A DNA stretch of 64,000 bases from Vitreoscilla filiformis (GTDB lineage Bacteria; Pseudomonadota; Gammaproteobacteria; Burkholderiales; Burkholderiaceae_C), in assembly GCF_002222655.1 (NCBI RefSeq), contig NZ_CP022423.1, positions 1,674,001 through 1,738,000 on the forward strand, read 5' to 3'. Below, piece after piece: positions 18,005 through 27,922 of the stretch. Under the pieces are notes generated by a model. It saw only the letters and a program-made list of their open reading frames with translations, searched no databases and was not told the origin of the DNA. Numbering within the stretch: position 1 is the first letter of the stretch; every line of letters begins with the position of its first letter. Position numbers and translations under genes: made by a program.

Positions 18005-20697
18005 GTGGATCAACACTTCCTCACCCCCCTGTTCTCGCCCAAGTCCATCGTCGTGTTCGCAGGCGATCCGGAACAACCTTCGCCGCAGCAACCGATGGCC
18101 GCTGCGCTCATCGCTTCGCTCAAAGCCTCCGGTTTTGCTGGCGCCATCACTTGGATGAGCATCGACCAGCAAGGCACGCTGTCCGAACTGGCCCAATCCC
18201 GCGCAGATTTGGCCATCATCGCCCTGCCGCATGACCAACTCGAACCCGCGCTGGAAATCGCCGGGCGCATCCGCTGCCGGGCGGCGTCGGTCATCTCGGC
18301 GGGTTTGCCGCAAGCGCGCTGCGCCACGCTGCACGCCATCGCCAAACACCACGGCATGCAACTCTCGGCCCCAACAGCTTGGGCTTCCAGCGCCCGATGC
18401 TCAAGCTCAACGCCAGCGTGGCCGGCGAATTGGCTGCCAAGGGGTCGCTGGGGTTGGTGTCGCAGTCGGGTTCGCTGACCGCGTCCATCCTCGACTGGGC
18501 CAAACAAAACGGCGTGGGCTTTTCCAACGTTGTCTCGCTGGGCGCCAACACCTCGGTGGATTTGGCCCAGGTGCTCGATTTCCTCGCCAACGATGCCCAC
18601 ACCCAAAGCATCTTGGTGTACATGGAAGGCATCACCCACGCTCGGCGTTTCATGAGCAGCCTGCGCGCTGCTGCCGCCGTCAAACCCGTGGTGGTGATGA
18701 AGGCCGGTCGGATGCCGGCGGGCAGCGATGCGGCGCTGACCCACTCCGCTGCCATCGTCGGTGCCGACGATGTGTTTGAAGCCGCCCTGCGTCGCGCTGG
18801 CGTGGTGCGCGTGCGCACCTTCACGCAACTGTTCTCGGCGGCGCGCTGCTTGGCTTCGCGCTACCGCCCGGTGGGCAAGCGTTTGGCCATCATCACCAAC
18901 GGCGGCGGCCCCGGCGTGCTCGCCGCTGACTGGACGAACGACATCGGCCTGGAAGTCGCCCGCTTGGGGGAAACCCAACGCGCGTCCCTGGCACTCAAAC
19001 TGTCGCCCGCCGCCTCGATTGGCCGCCTCATTGATTTGAGCGAAGAAGCCAGCGCCGATCATTACCGCGACGCCGTGCTGGCCTGCGCCAGCGATTCGGG
19101 CGTCGATGGCGTGCTGGTGATCTACTCGCCCAAGCCCACCTGCTACCCGAATGCCGACCCGGAAAGCATCGCCAAAGCGGTGATCGAAGGCAGCGCCAAA
19201 CTCAGCAAACCGCTGGTGGCCTGCTGGATGGGCGACGACACCGTGCGCGACGCCCGCGCCCTGCTCAACGCCAAGCCCATCCCCAGCTTCCGCACGCCCG
19301 AATCGGCGGTGGATGCGTTCGGCAACATCGCCAGCTTCTACCAAAACCAGCAGTTGTTGCAGCAAACGCCGCCGCCGCTGTCCACCCTGGCCACGCCGGA
19401 CGCCGAAGGCGCACGCTTGCTCATCGAAGGCGTGTTGGCCGAGCGCCGCCGCGTGCTCACCGAAATGGAATCCAAGGCCCTGCTGGCCGCCTTCCACATC
19501 CCGGTGACGCGCACCATGCTGGCCCGCAGCGCCACCGAGGCCATGCTCATTGCCAGCCAGTTGGGCTACCCGGTGGCATTGAAAATCGATTCGCCGGACA
19601 TCAGCCATAAAACCGATGTGCAGGGCGTGGTGCTCAACGTCATGAGCGCCGCCCAGGTGCGCGACACCTTCAACAGCATGTTGACCCGCGTGAAACGCGC
19701 CAAACCCGAAGCGCGCATCAACGGCGTGACCATCCAGCCGATGAGCGGCAAGCCGCGTGGGCGCGAGATCTACATCGGCCTGACCAATGACGAGCCGTTC
19801 GGCCCCGTCATCACCTTTGGCGCGGGCGGCACCATGATCGAACTCATCGCCGACCAAGCAATGGAACTGCCGCCGTTGAACCAGTTCTTGGCGCATCGCC
19901 TGATCGAGCGGGCCCGCGTGGCCGAAACGCTGGGCCACTGGCGCGGCTCGCCGCCGGTGAAGATGGAAGCGTTGGAACAGGTGCTGCTGCGCGTGTCGGA
20001 AATGGTGTGTACCCTGCCGCAACTGCGCGAAATGGACATCAACCCCATCATCGTGGACGACGATGGGGCGGTGGCGGTGGATGCACGCATCGTCATCGAG
20101 CACGCGCCGCAAAACACCCAGGCTTACAGCCACTTGGCGATCCTGCCCTACCCGGCGGGCTTGGAGCGCGAATGGCCGATGAAGGGGGGCGACCTGTACC
20201 GCATCCGCCCGATCCACCCGGACGATGCCGACATGCTGCAAGCCCTGGTGAAGAGCCTGAGCCCGCAGAGCCGCTACTTCCGTTTCGTCAGCTCGATGAC
20301 CGAGCTGCCGGCCAAGATGCTGGCGCGCTACACCCTGATCGACTATGACCGCGAAATGGCCCTGGTGGCCATCCACACCGACCGCGTCGAGCAGGACGAC
20401 GGCAGTTACCAAGAGGTGCAGCGCATCGTTGGGGTGTCGCGGTACATCACCAACCCGGACCAGACGACGTGTGAGTTTTCCCTCGTTGTGGCCGATGACT
20501 TCGGCGGGCAAGGCCTGGGTTCACGCCTGATGCATGCCATCATGGACGTGGCGCGCGCCAAGGGCCTGGAGGACATCGAGGGCTTGGTGCTGTCCAACAA
20601 CGACACCATGTTGCGCCTGATGCGCAGCCTGGGGTTCAAGGTCAAGCCTTTCCCGGAAGATCCTGATTTTAAGTTGTGCGTTAAGGCACTTCAGTAA
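18005..20697 (+). pseudogene. Bifunctional acyl-CoA synthetase (NDP-forming)/GNAT acetyltransferase, frameshifted
   Basis: Fusion of an ADP-forming acetyl-CoA synthetase-like module (CoA-binding, ligase and ATP-grasp parts) with a C-terminal GNAT domain, the layout of Pat/YfiQ-type protein lysine acetyltransferases. It starts at GTG 18005. A frame break lies at 18362-18364, where the expected M-Q-L-L-G-P-N-S-L-G-F motif of the CoA-binding domain is spelled CAACT-CTCGGC instead of CAACTGCTCGGC, so one base is missing. Downstream the sequence is intact through VVVMKAGRM, the ATP-grasp region and the GNAT acetyl-CoA site (DDFGGQGLGSRLM). With the base restored it is about 897 residues, a normal size. 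Confidence 0.85.
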
Positions 20698-20811
20698 TAG
20701 ACTGGCGGTGTCCTTCAAGGGGTTTCCTGCCGTGTTAGGTAAGAAGCTCCTTGATCGCAACATTCGAAATTGACTTTCGGTCTTCTTGAACAGATGCAGA
20801 GAGGTTTTGTG

Positions 20812-22875
20812 ATGTTTTGCTTTGATCGGCTTCCTATCCCTTTTATTATATTATTCGCGTATATCGCGTTTTTTGTTTTTCAGCTTGCGGCCGGTGTGTC
20901 TGCTGTTTTGGCAGTTAACTCTGTGACGTTGGGGTCAGTTGCAGGTTTGGTGATAGGCGATGGTTTTGTTACTGAGGTTGCTGAGAAAGAGAGCAAGAAA
21001 GAAAAATCCGCTTGTGGATCGGGTGATGCGGCATCTCAAAACTCTGAAAGTCAATCAGAATCAATGGCTGGTAAAAAAGAATATGCCATGATCGATAACA
21101 GAGTGGTTTTTTACTGTGCGAGCAATGCGGCAAAGACAAAAGATGCGGCTGCTGAAGCAGATAAAAAGCCGGATGAAAAAGGAGAATTTAGTCTAGCCAG
21201 TTCGCTCCCGTGGTTTGTGCTTGCGCTGATGTTTCAATATTTCGCGAGGCGGTACTGGTGGATGTTGCGAGTTAGTTGGCAGGTTGAGAAAACAGGCAGT
21301 TCTTCAGATTTGTACAAATTGGATGATAGATATACGTTGCTGCCAAGTCAGAAAAAGTTGGTTGATACCATTGTTAGTGATATTTGCAGATCTTCCAATG
21401 CGGGGCGAATGATTGCAATTCGCGGTGGATGGGGGTCTGGTAAGAGTACCGTGTTACGTGGATTGATTCGCCAATTCCTATCGCTCAAGAGTGAGCCGAG
21501 CGAGAGAAATTTTACCATGAATCCTATATATATCAGTGCTTGGCAAGAAGAGGCTGAGGATGATATTGAGTTTAGGCTTATTGCAAACATAGTGAAAGAT
21601 CCCGTTGTTTTTTGGGCGGTTGCCCCTTGTCTGACCAATAAGCTCCTCCACTAGTTGGCAACTGTTGGTTATGCAACAAAAACTAGGGCATTCTTTTTAG
21701 CGTCGTTTATTGATGGTTTGATTGTTAAAATGAAGCCGCATGAAAGCACGGAAGTGTCGGTGACATTCAAAAATCAGTCCCCGTTAAAATTGGATTATCA
21801 AGAAGATTTGCGGCGTGTTTTGAAGGCGCTGCGCGTACGCGAGACTCGATTGGTTGTCATTGTGGATGAGATAGAGCGTGGGGCTGCCAAGTGTGTGCAG
21901 CAAACCTTGGCGCTGCTGCGTAGAAGTTTTGAGATTCCTGGGATTACGGTTGTTCTCCCTTATGTCAAGGATGTGGTCGATGAAATGGCTTTCCAGCCCG
22001 TAAGAGTTGGGGTTGCTGACATGGTTAACGTGACCTATGCGACATTGGCTGCATCGCCAAAACTACGAGAAATTGTCAGTGTCTTTCCAGAAAAAAACAA
22101 AGATAAGGAGGCAGATGGCGCACAAGTAAAAAGTGATCGTGATGATGTCGCCGGATCTGTGCAAGAGTCAAGTGGCGTGGTTTCCGATAAAATCCAGAGT
22201 GGAAAAAGTTCGGATTTAGAGGTGAATACTTGGGATGCTGACGATTTTTGGAAAAGATTATTGAAGGGGTTTTATAGTGAAGAATTTGAGCAATCGGAGC
22301 GATTGCAGTTAATCAATAGAATGCGCAATAAATACCTGTCTGCTGAGCATAATATACCGACCAATCAGTGGAGTGATTTGTATTTTTTGGTTGTGGAGCA
22401 TCCATTATTTGCCGACTTGGAGAAAAGTGAATTAATCGCAGCCATTGTCTGTGGAGAAAGGGGAGGGGATTACTATGCGGATACAGTGACTCTGCTTAAA
22501 AAACTAGCGGTATTGCAAGGTGAGGATCGGCGGGCAGAGGTTCAGCGCATTGCTGATTATCAAAGTTTCGTAGCCGGTACTCTGGACGATGCCGTTTTTA
22601 AAATGTCCCCTGGTGCGTTAAGTTTGCGTACATTTATGGGGCATGTTAATAAAATTCTTGGTTCGTATCTGGCTAAGTCGGGTGAGGCTCCGCGATTTTT
22701 GCTGGGCTTAGACTTAAAAGGGTTGGTTGAGCAACAGGAGCAACAGGAGCAGCAGGCGCGACAGACATATTCTGGAATGACTTTCCCAGAGAAAATTTTG
22801 AGTGCGTTTTTGTTTTTCCTCGTTGCCGTTGCTTTAACCATGACTCGTGCTGAAGAAGGAGATAATGATGAGTGA
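20812..22875 (+). pseudogene. KAP-family membrane P-loop NTPase, interrupted by in-frame TAG
   Basis: About 688 codons. The ATG at 20812 follows GAGAGG by 7 nt. Two N-terminal hydrophobic segments (about 7-45 and 125-145) flank a polar stretch. Walker A (G-G-W-G-S-G-K-S-T) is near residue 205 and Walker B (V-V-I-V-D-E) near 352; a late hydrophobic segment (AFLFFLVAVAL) lies at the C-terminus. This is the membrane-inserted KAP layout. Codon 281 is TAG (21652-21654). The frame stays open on both sides and the two ATPase motifs lie on opposite sides of it, so this is one gene with a nonsense change. KAP proteins include PifA, a phage-exclusion protein, so a defence role is possible. Confidence 0.75.
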
Positions 22876-25249
22876 TGCAGGGTATAGCCAAGATGCAAAA
22901 AATGAAAACCCCCGCGGTGCGATAAATCAAAGTGATATATCCGAAGCTTTTGCTGAAAAGAATAAGTTTGGAGGGGCTAAATCAACTGACAAAGGGGACA
23001 ACATCCGGGAGACATCGGATGGGTCAGGGAAGATGGTGTCGTCGCACCTTACCTATGGTGAGGTGTTGGTTGCCCAGGCGTTGTGCCAATCCGCTAGGTT
23101 TTTTGTTGACGATGTGGAGGGTACACCACTTGCAAAAGCTGTTGCGGTATTGATTGATCGGGCATACCCCAAAAAAGAACTAGCGAGGCTTATAGATGCA
23201 AGAAGGGATAATTCAGGTATTACATATAAGGGCTACAAGGATTGGTTGGATAGCCTGTTGGCTGAGCTGGTGAAAGAGCCGCTAGATTTAACTGTTAATT
23301 GGCATGATGCTGCATGTGTGAGGTATGCGAAAGGAGTTTTTAAAGGCAGTGATGACTCCATAAAAGATTTTTCTCGTGAAATGCAACTAAAATTTCGGGG
23401 GGAGCAAACTGTCGAGATATGGCGCAAGTCGTTCATTGAGTATATTGGGGTTTTGTGTTATGTTGAGTCCATCCCAATTTCAATTGATGTAGAGAGCGCT
23501 ACGGATGCTTTTGTTAGGGCGTTGCAAAACATAAGGGTAAAAGATGGGTTGGTGAAATCAAAATATGTTGATTTGATGTATTTTGTGTTTGCCAAGATAT
23601 GGATTGATAGCAGGGCTTGGAGTGAAAATAAATACGATTCAATTTCTGCGGTAGCACAAGTTTTTCAGCAAGGGAGAGGGGAAGATCGCAAGAAAGTTGT
23701 TGCATTGTATGCAATGGCGCTGCGAGGTCTATTTTCCGTGAGCGGTGGAAACAAGCCGTTGAGCTCGCCGGAATGGGTCTGGGAAAAAGCGAGAATTTGC
23801 TGTAATAACGCAAGCAATGAGCTGAGTTCAATATTTCAGTTTGATGGGGGTATTCCAGGGGATCCTTCTGATGGGCAAATTAGGCAGGCTAAAATCATCA
23901 ATCGATTGCAAACCATCAGTGTGGTCGGAAATATGGTGGAGGCCAAATCCGAGGAGGGGGATACCAAGGGGCTGGATCAGATATGGCAGCGTTTTGATAT
24001 TGATCCCATGCGCTGGGAAGGTGTGGAAAATTTGGGTGAGGCCCCCCAAAGTCAGGTCATGTCAACCATGAGTACGTGCATTCAGTCGATGTTGAATGTC
24101 GTCTCTGGGTGGGTTATTCTGGATGCTGGACTTTTCGAAAAAGCAGCCATAGCGTTAAACCCCGAGCAAAAATCATCAAGCCAAACATCGGCGGTGAGGT
24201 TGGGAGAGGGCGGGGTGCTTATTATTTCAACCTTGGGGGCTTGTCTGCGCGCTCGGTCAAGCTTGGCTAAGCAGGAGGATTTTGATGAGCCTGTGAGTGC
24301 ATTGTTTAACTCCGGCTTGGCAATGGCAAGACTAAGACGCCAATCAGACAAAAACAACTTGCTTTTGCAGGCATGTGAACTGGCATGCTACGCATTGGGG
24401 TTGAGATTTGCTGTTGAGAACAGTCAGCTAAATGTCGCCATTGATTTGTATCGGTATCACGGAACTGCGTGCTTGGTTAATTTGTTGGGGACTTGGGAGC
24501 GAATTTCTTCCCTGCCTAATCACAAGGGAACGGAGGCTCTGAAAAGCTTGTTGACGGCGGTTGAATCACTCGAAGCAAATGACCCGATGGCCAGCCGAAT
24601 TCCAGATTTGCGGCGGGTTTTTAGTGCCACGCGTGATTTTAGAAAAGCAAAAGCGCCGGCTTCCAATGCAGAGGGAAGTGATAAGTCTGATGTCCGGGCT
24701 GCTCTCATGAAGGCAGCAGGTGACTGTGTGCAGTACAGCATCTCTGTTTTAAAAGAGAAAGGTCATGTCGGAGACAATGCGGATCTCAACAAAGATCACC
24801 TTGTCACAGGTAATTTTGTGGATCTGGCCACGGTATTCTTGTCTGCTGCAACTCAGGTTGTTTTAGGGGCAACCACGCCCAACACAGAACGCTTGGTGAA
24901 GGCTGTCGATGCAGCACTTCAGCGCTTGCATGAGATCTACGAAGGCGCCCGCGATGGTTATCTGACACAGTTGGTGTTTGCAGACACACCAGCCAGCGGT
25001 GAGGCGGCAGGAGAAGGCTTGCCCAAGCAAACTTTCTTGCACCGCTCTTTGGTGAACGACGTGTCTGAAGATGCTTCACAGTGGAGAGAACTCTTTGACG
25101 GATTCGCAACACCAGAAGTTGAGGGAAAATGGGGACACTATTTGGAGGAAGGGAAAAAGTCTTACACAGACTTTTTCAGTGCTCCGGGTGCGTTAGGATG
25201 GATGCGGGACGCCGAGTTTAAAGATCAGGGGTCTGACCGCACAGATTGA
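22868..25249 (+). CDS. Large uncharacterised partner of the KAP NTPase
   Basis: 793 residues; not recognised. The ATG at 22868 lies 6 nt after AAGGAG and overlaps the NTPase stop by 8 bp, so the two are translationally coupled. Residues 1-60 are polar and probably disordered. The rest looks mainly helical, with repeated Leu/Ala-rich helices such as LAKAVAVLIDRAY and VDLATVFLSAA, and no clear membrane segment or catalytic motif. The gene is A/T-rich like the NTPase gene. The coupling suggests a two-component complex in which this protein is the sensor or effector for the membrane NTPase. That function is inferred from context only. Confidence 0.65.
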   Translation: MSDAGYSQDAKNENPRGAINQSDISEAFAEKNKFGGAKSTDKGDNIRETSDGSGKMVSSHLTYGEVLVAQALCQSARFFVDDVEGTPLAKAVAVLIDRAYPKKELARLIDARRDNSGITYKGYKDWLDSLLAELVKEPLDLTVNWHDAACVRYAKGVFKGSDDSIKDFSREMQLKFRGEQTVEIWRKSFIEYIGVLCYVESIPISIDVESATDAFVRALQNIRVKDGLVKSKYVDLMYFVFAKIWIDSRAWSENKYDSISAVAQVFQQGRGEDRKKVVALYAMALRGLFSVSGGNKPLSSPEWVWEKARICCNNASNELSSIFQFDGGIPGDPSDGQIRQAKIINRLQTISVVGNMVEAKSEEGDTKGLDQIWQRFDIDPMRWEGVENLGEAPQSQVMSTMSTCIQSMLNVVSGWVILDAGLFEKAAIALNPEQKSSSQTSAVRLGEGGVLIISTLGACLRARSSLAKQEDFDEPVSALFNSGLAMARLRRQSDKNNLLLQACELACYALGLRFAVENSQLNVAIDLYRYHGTACLVNLLGTWERISSLPNHKGTEALKSLLTAVESLEANDPMASRIPDLRRVFSATRDFRKAKAPASNAEGSDKSDVRAALMKAAGDCVQYSISVLKEKGHVGDNADLNKDHLVTGNFVDLATVFLSAATQVVLGATTPNTERLVKAVDAALQRLHEIYEGARDGYLTQLVFADTPASGEAAGEGLPKQTFLHRSLVNDVSEDASQWRELFDGFATPEVEGKWGHYLEEGKKSYTDFFSAPGALGWMRDAEFKDQGSDRTD

Positions 25250-25265
25250 AAAGAAAGCGTGGTTT

Positions 25266-25841
25266 TTGTTGGCACCAGCCCTGCACATCACCGATCTGGA
25301 AGCCGCCATCAACTGGTGGCGTGAGCGTCAACCCTCGGACGGCCTGCGGGCCTGCGCCGAGGTGCGCGCCCTGGCCGAACCCTATGGCTGGATGGTGTGG
25401 CATGGTTTGCACGAGCTGGACAGCATCCAGCTCGACGAACCCGCCCGCGCCGCGTGGCTGGCGTGGTACGCCAGCACGCCCGATGCCCCGTGCATCGCCA
25501 TCTGTTCCACCGCCCAAGGGGATGCCGTGTGCAAGGGCTGTGGCCGCACCGAACACGAGGTGCAGCACTGGCCGCAGATGGATCCGTTTGAGAAGCGTGC
25601 CGTCTGGCACCGCATCAGCGCCGAGGGCACGGCTTGGCGCTTCAACCGCTACGCCCCGAGCGCGCCGCCAGCGTCGCTACGCTTGCAGGCGCTGCGCCGG
25701 CAGCGTGAGCGCAAAACAACTGCCGCCGCCTCGCGTGGCGTACACACCACATCACCGCCGTGGCGCCGGGCGATCTGGCGCACGAGTGCCAAACCCAGCC
25801 CAACGCCGCCCTCGCGTTCGGCGTGGCCGCTCATGCGGTAG
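25266..25841 (+). CDS. DUF3717 and DUF1289 domain protein
   Basis: 191 residues. Residues about 5-60 match the DUF3717 pattern (HITDLEAAINWWRERQPSD). Residues about 78-120 match DUF1289, a small cysteine motif protein (PCIAICSTAQGDAVCKGCGR, then W-x-R-I). Function is unknown. There is no ATG: the first available starts are TTG codons at 25266 and 25269, directly at the edge of the A/T-rich island, so the normal start was probably lost. The tail after about residue 140 overlaps the end of the convergent kinase gene and is low-complexity R/S/P. Part of that tail may be an artefact of the same single-base loss seen in the kinase. Confidence 0.65.
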   Translation: MLAPALHITDLEAAINWWRERQPSDGLRACAEVRALAEPYGWMVWHGLHELDSIQLDEPARAAWLAWYASTPDAPCIAICSTAQGDAVCKGCGRTEHEVQHWPQMDPFEKRAVWHRISAEGTAWRFNRYAPSAPPASLRLQALRRQRERKTTAAASRGVHTTSPPWRRAIWRTSAKPSPTPPSRSAWPLMR

Positions 25842-27097
25842 AACGGCTCGAAGATGCGTTCGCGCTCAGCCTCGGGCACGCCGGGGCCTCGGTCACAGAC
25901 CTCCACCCGCACCGCGTCCGCACCGTCGCGCTGAACGTGAACGGCGATGTTGTCACCGGCGTAGCGGCGGGCGTTCTCCAACAAATTGCGCAGTGCGCGG
26001 CGCAACAGCCGGTCACTGCCGAGCACCGTCAGCGTTTCGCCTTCCACATCGGCCCCGACGCGGGCACCTTCTTCGGCTGCCAAACCCAGCAGATCGATCC
26101 GATCGTCCATCGTCATCGCGGCGCCAGCTTCCAAGCGGCTGGACAACAACACCTCATCCACCAGCGTGTCCAGCTCGTGGATGTTGGCGTTGATCTCGTG
26201 GTGCAGGTTCGCCTGTGCGTGGGGGGGCGCGTCGGCCCACATGGCCACCGCCATTTTTAGGCGTGCCAGCGGAGAGCGTAGCTCGTGGCTGGCGTTGGCC
26301 AGCAGGTTTTGATTCGAGCGGATGAGGGTCTCAATTCGCTCGGCGGCTTGGTTGAAACTGCGGGCCAATGTCGCGACCTCATCGCGCCCTTCGACATTCA
26401 CACGCTGCCCCAGCCGCCCCGCACCAAAAGCCTCGACCCCCTGCTGCAAATGCTCCAGCCGCCGTGTCAAGCGCCGCACCACCGGATAGGCCCCAGCCGC
26501 CACGGCCACAAACAACAGCGCCAATAAGCTGATCATGGCGGTCAAGTCGCGTGTGAACGGGGGCCACGGGGGGCCGAGTTTGCGCCATCCCGGCAATGGC
26601 GGTGGGGCGTTGTCAAAGTCGGGCAGGCCCCGGTCATTCAGGCCGCCCGGCGGAGGAGCACCTTCCCCAGGGCGGAAGGCTGACCGGTCACGCAGGGGCG
26701 TGTCCGGGTCGCTGCCCGGGCCGCGACGTGGCGGGCGGCTCATCCACAGGATGCGGCCATCGTCCAGCGCAATGGCCATGGGTGGGCGTGGGCTTGATGT
26801 GTAGAAATCGTCGGAAGCGCCGATGCGTTGTCCATTGGCATCGTCCATCGCCATGGGCACCCGCAGCTTGCGTGACCATGCACGCAGGGCTTCGGCCTGC
26901 GCACCAGGATGAGCCGAGGCGTCTGGCAGCGAGTTTTGGATCATCTCGCCCCAGCCGGCCATGCGTTCGGCCAGTTCGGCATCCTTTTGGGTGCGCTCGT
27001 GCAGCAGATGGCTTTGGATCATCCATCCGGTGACGATGGCAAACAACGCCAACGCCACCACCACCGTGAGCCAGATGCGCAGGTACAGCGATTTCAT
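25649..27097 (-). CDS. CpxA-like sensor histidine kinase, C-terminus frameshifted
   Basis: Inner-membrane sensor kinase, about 482 residues as read. It has a first membrane segment (about 8-27), a periplasmic domain to about 185 rich in P/G, and a second membrane segment (LLALLFVAVAAGAYPVV). HAMP, the H-box ASHELRSPLARLK, the N-box NLLENARRY, G1 (CDRGPGVP) and G2 (GVGLGLALV) follow. After TPRE the frame goes wrong at about 25729. One C missing from a CCC run converts the expected G-G-G-S-C-F-A-L-T-L-P end, stopping at 25677, into a longer odd tail. It lies 12 bp downstream of the response regulator gene. Confidence 0.85.
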   Translation of the reverse strand: MKSLYLRIWLTVVVALALFAIVTGWMIQSHLLHERTQKDAELAERMAGWGEMIQNSLPDASAHPGAQAEALRAWSRKLRVPMAMDDANGQRIGASDDFYTSSPRPPMAIALDDGRILWMSRPPRRGPGSDPDTPLRDRSAFRPGEGAPPPGGLNDRGLPDFDNAPPPLPGWRKLGPPWPPFTRDLTAMISLLALLFVAVAAGAYPVVRRLTRRLEHLQQGVEAFGAGRLGQRVNVEGRDEVATLARSFNQAAERIETLIRSNQNLLANASHELRSPLARLKMAVAMWADAPPHAQANLHHEINANIHELDTLVDEVLLSSRLEAGAAMTMDDRIDLLGLAAEEGARVGADVEGETLTVLGSDRLLRRALRNLLENARRYAGDNIAVHVQRDGADAVRVEVCDRGPGVPEAERERIFEPFYRMSGHAEREGGVGLGLALVRQIARRHGGDVVCTPREAAAVVLRSRCRRSACKRSDAGGALGA

Positions 27098-27109
27098 GCT
27101 CGGTTCGGC

Positions 27110-27901
27110 TCAGTCCGTGCCGTCCATGTCTTGTTTGCGGGCGAAGACGTAGCCGGTGCCGCGCACCGTCAACACCCGCTTCGGATTTTTGGCGTCCTCC
27201 TCAATCACGGCGCGGATGCGCGAGACGTGGACATCGATCGAGCGGTCAAACGCCTCCATGGGATGGCCCTTGAGGGAATCCATGATTTGATCGCGGCTGA
27301 GCACCCGCCCGGGGCTGCGTGCCAGCACCACCAGCAGATCGAACTGGTGGCTGGTCAGGTCGCAGCGCCGGCCATCGAGACGGGCTTCGCGTGCGCCCAG
27401 GTCGATTTCCAAGCGGCCAAACACCAGCACTTCGTCGGCGGCGGGTTCCGGCGCGGCGCGGCGCAGCAAGGCTTTGACACGGGCCAGCAGTTCGCGGGGT
27501 TCGAACGGTTTGGGCAGGTAGTCGTCGGCGCCCAATTCGAGACCGAGGATGCGGTCCATGGGCTCGCCGCGTGCCGTCAACATCAGCAACGGCAGGCGAC
27601 GGGTGCGGGGATGGGCCCGCAGCTCCCGCGTCAAGTCCAGCCCATTGCCGTCGGGCAACATCAGGTCGAGCACCAGGGCTTCGAACGGCTGGGACAGCAG
27701 CATCTGGCGCCCGGTGGCCAGGGAGCCGGCCACGCTCACGTCGTAGCCTTGGACGCGCAAATAATCCCCCACCATGGCGGTGAGGCGGTGATCGTCATCG
27801 ATGAGCAGCAGCTTGGCGGACATGGTGTCGGCAGCCGCGCCGCCCCAGCCCATCGTGGTGGGCAGGGGGGACACGTGCCCGTTCAGTAAGGAAACCGTCA
27901 T
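27110..27901 (-). CDS. OmpR/CpxR-like response regulator
   Basis: Two-component regulator of 263 residues. The receiver domain has LLLIDDD, the phospho-acceptor in LVLDLMLPDG, and K in LPKPFEPRELLARV. The C-terminal winged helix ends RVLTVRGTGYVFA. The start at 27901 is supported by a strong GGGGGAGG site 7 nt upstream but adds a 26-residue tail. An ATG at 27823 would give the conventional M-S-A-K-L-L-L-I-D-D-D start but has no ribosome site. It is encoded upstream of the kinase and downstream of a Spy/CpxP-like gene, so it probably answers envelope stress. Confidence 0.88.
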   Translation of the reverse strand: MTVSLLNGHVSPLPTTMGWGGAAADTMSAKLLLIDDDHRLTAMVGDYLRVQGYDVSVAGSLATGRQMLLSQPFEALVLDLMLPDGNGLDLTRELRAHPRTRRLPLLMLTARGEPMDRILGLELGADDYLPKPFEPRELLARVKALLRRAAPEPAADEVLVFGRLEIDLGAREARLDGRRCDLTSHQFDLLVVLARSPGRVLSRDQIMDSLKGHPMEAFDRSIDVHVSRIRAVIEEDAKNPKRVLTVRGTGYVFARKQDMDGTD

Positions 27902-27922
27902 GGTAGCGCCTCCCCCTGTGCG

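Larger units (their letters stand above)
20698..25265 (+). mobile_element. A/T-rich two-gene accessory island
   Basis: Base composition changes sharply right after the synthetase/GNAT stop and returns to G+C-rich at about 25266. Inside are a KAP-type NTPase and a partner gene with overlapping ends. No integrase, transposase, tRNA or flanking repeat was seen, so the mode of entry is unknown. The right edge falls on the start of the DUF3717 gene, which lacks an ATG. Confidence 0.6.

Noticed and set aside
18010..20511. 833-codon minus-strand open frame opposite the synthetase/GNAT gene
   Set aside because: Antisense shadow. The + strand carries clear domain motifs in two frames joined by one missing base.
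21655..22875. A separate gene starting at TTG 21655
   Set aside because: It is in the same frame as the upstream part, begins right after the TAG without a ribosome site, and supplies the missing Walker B of the same NTPase.
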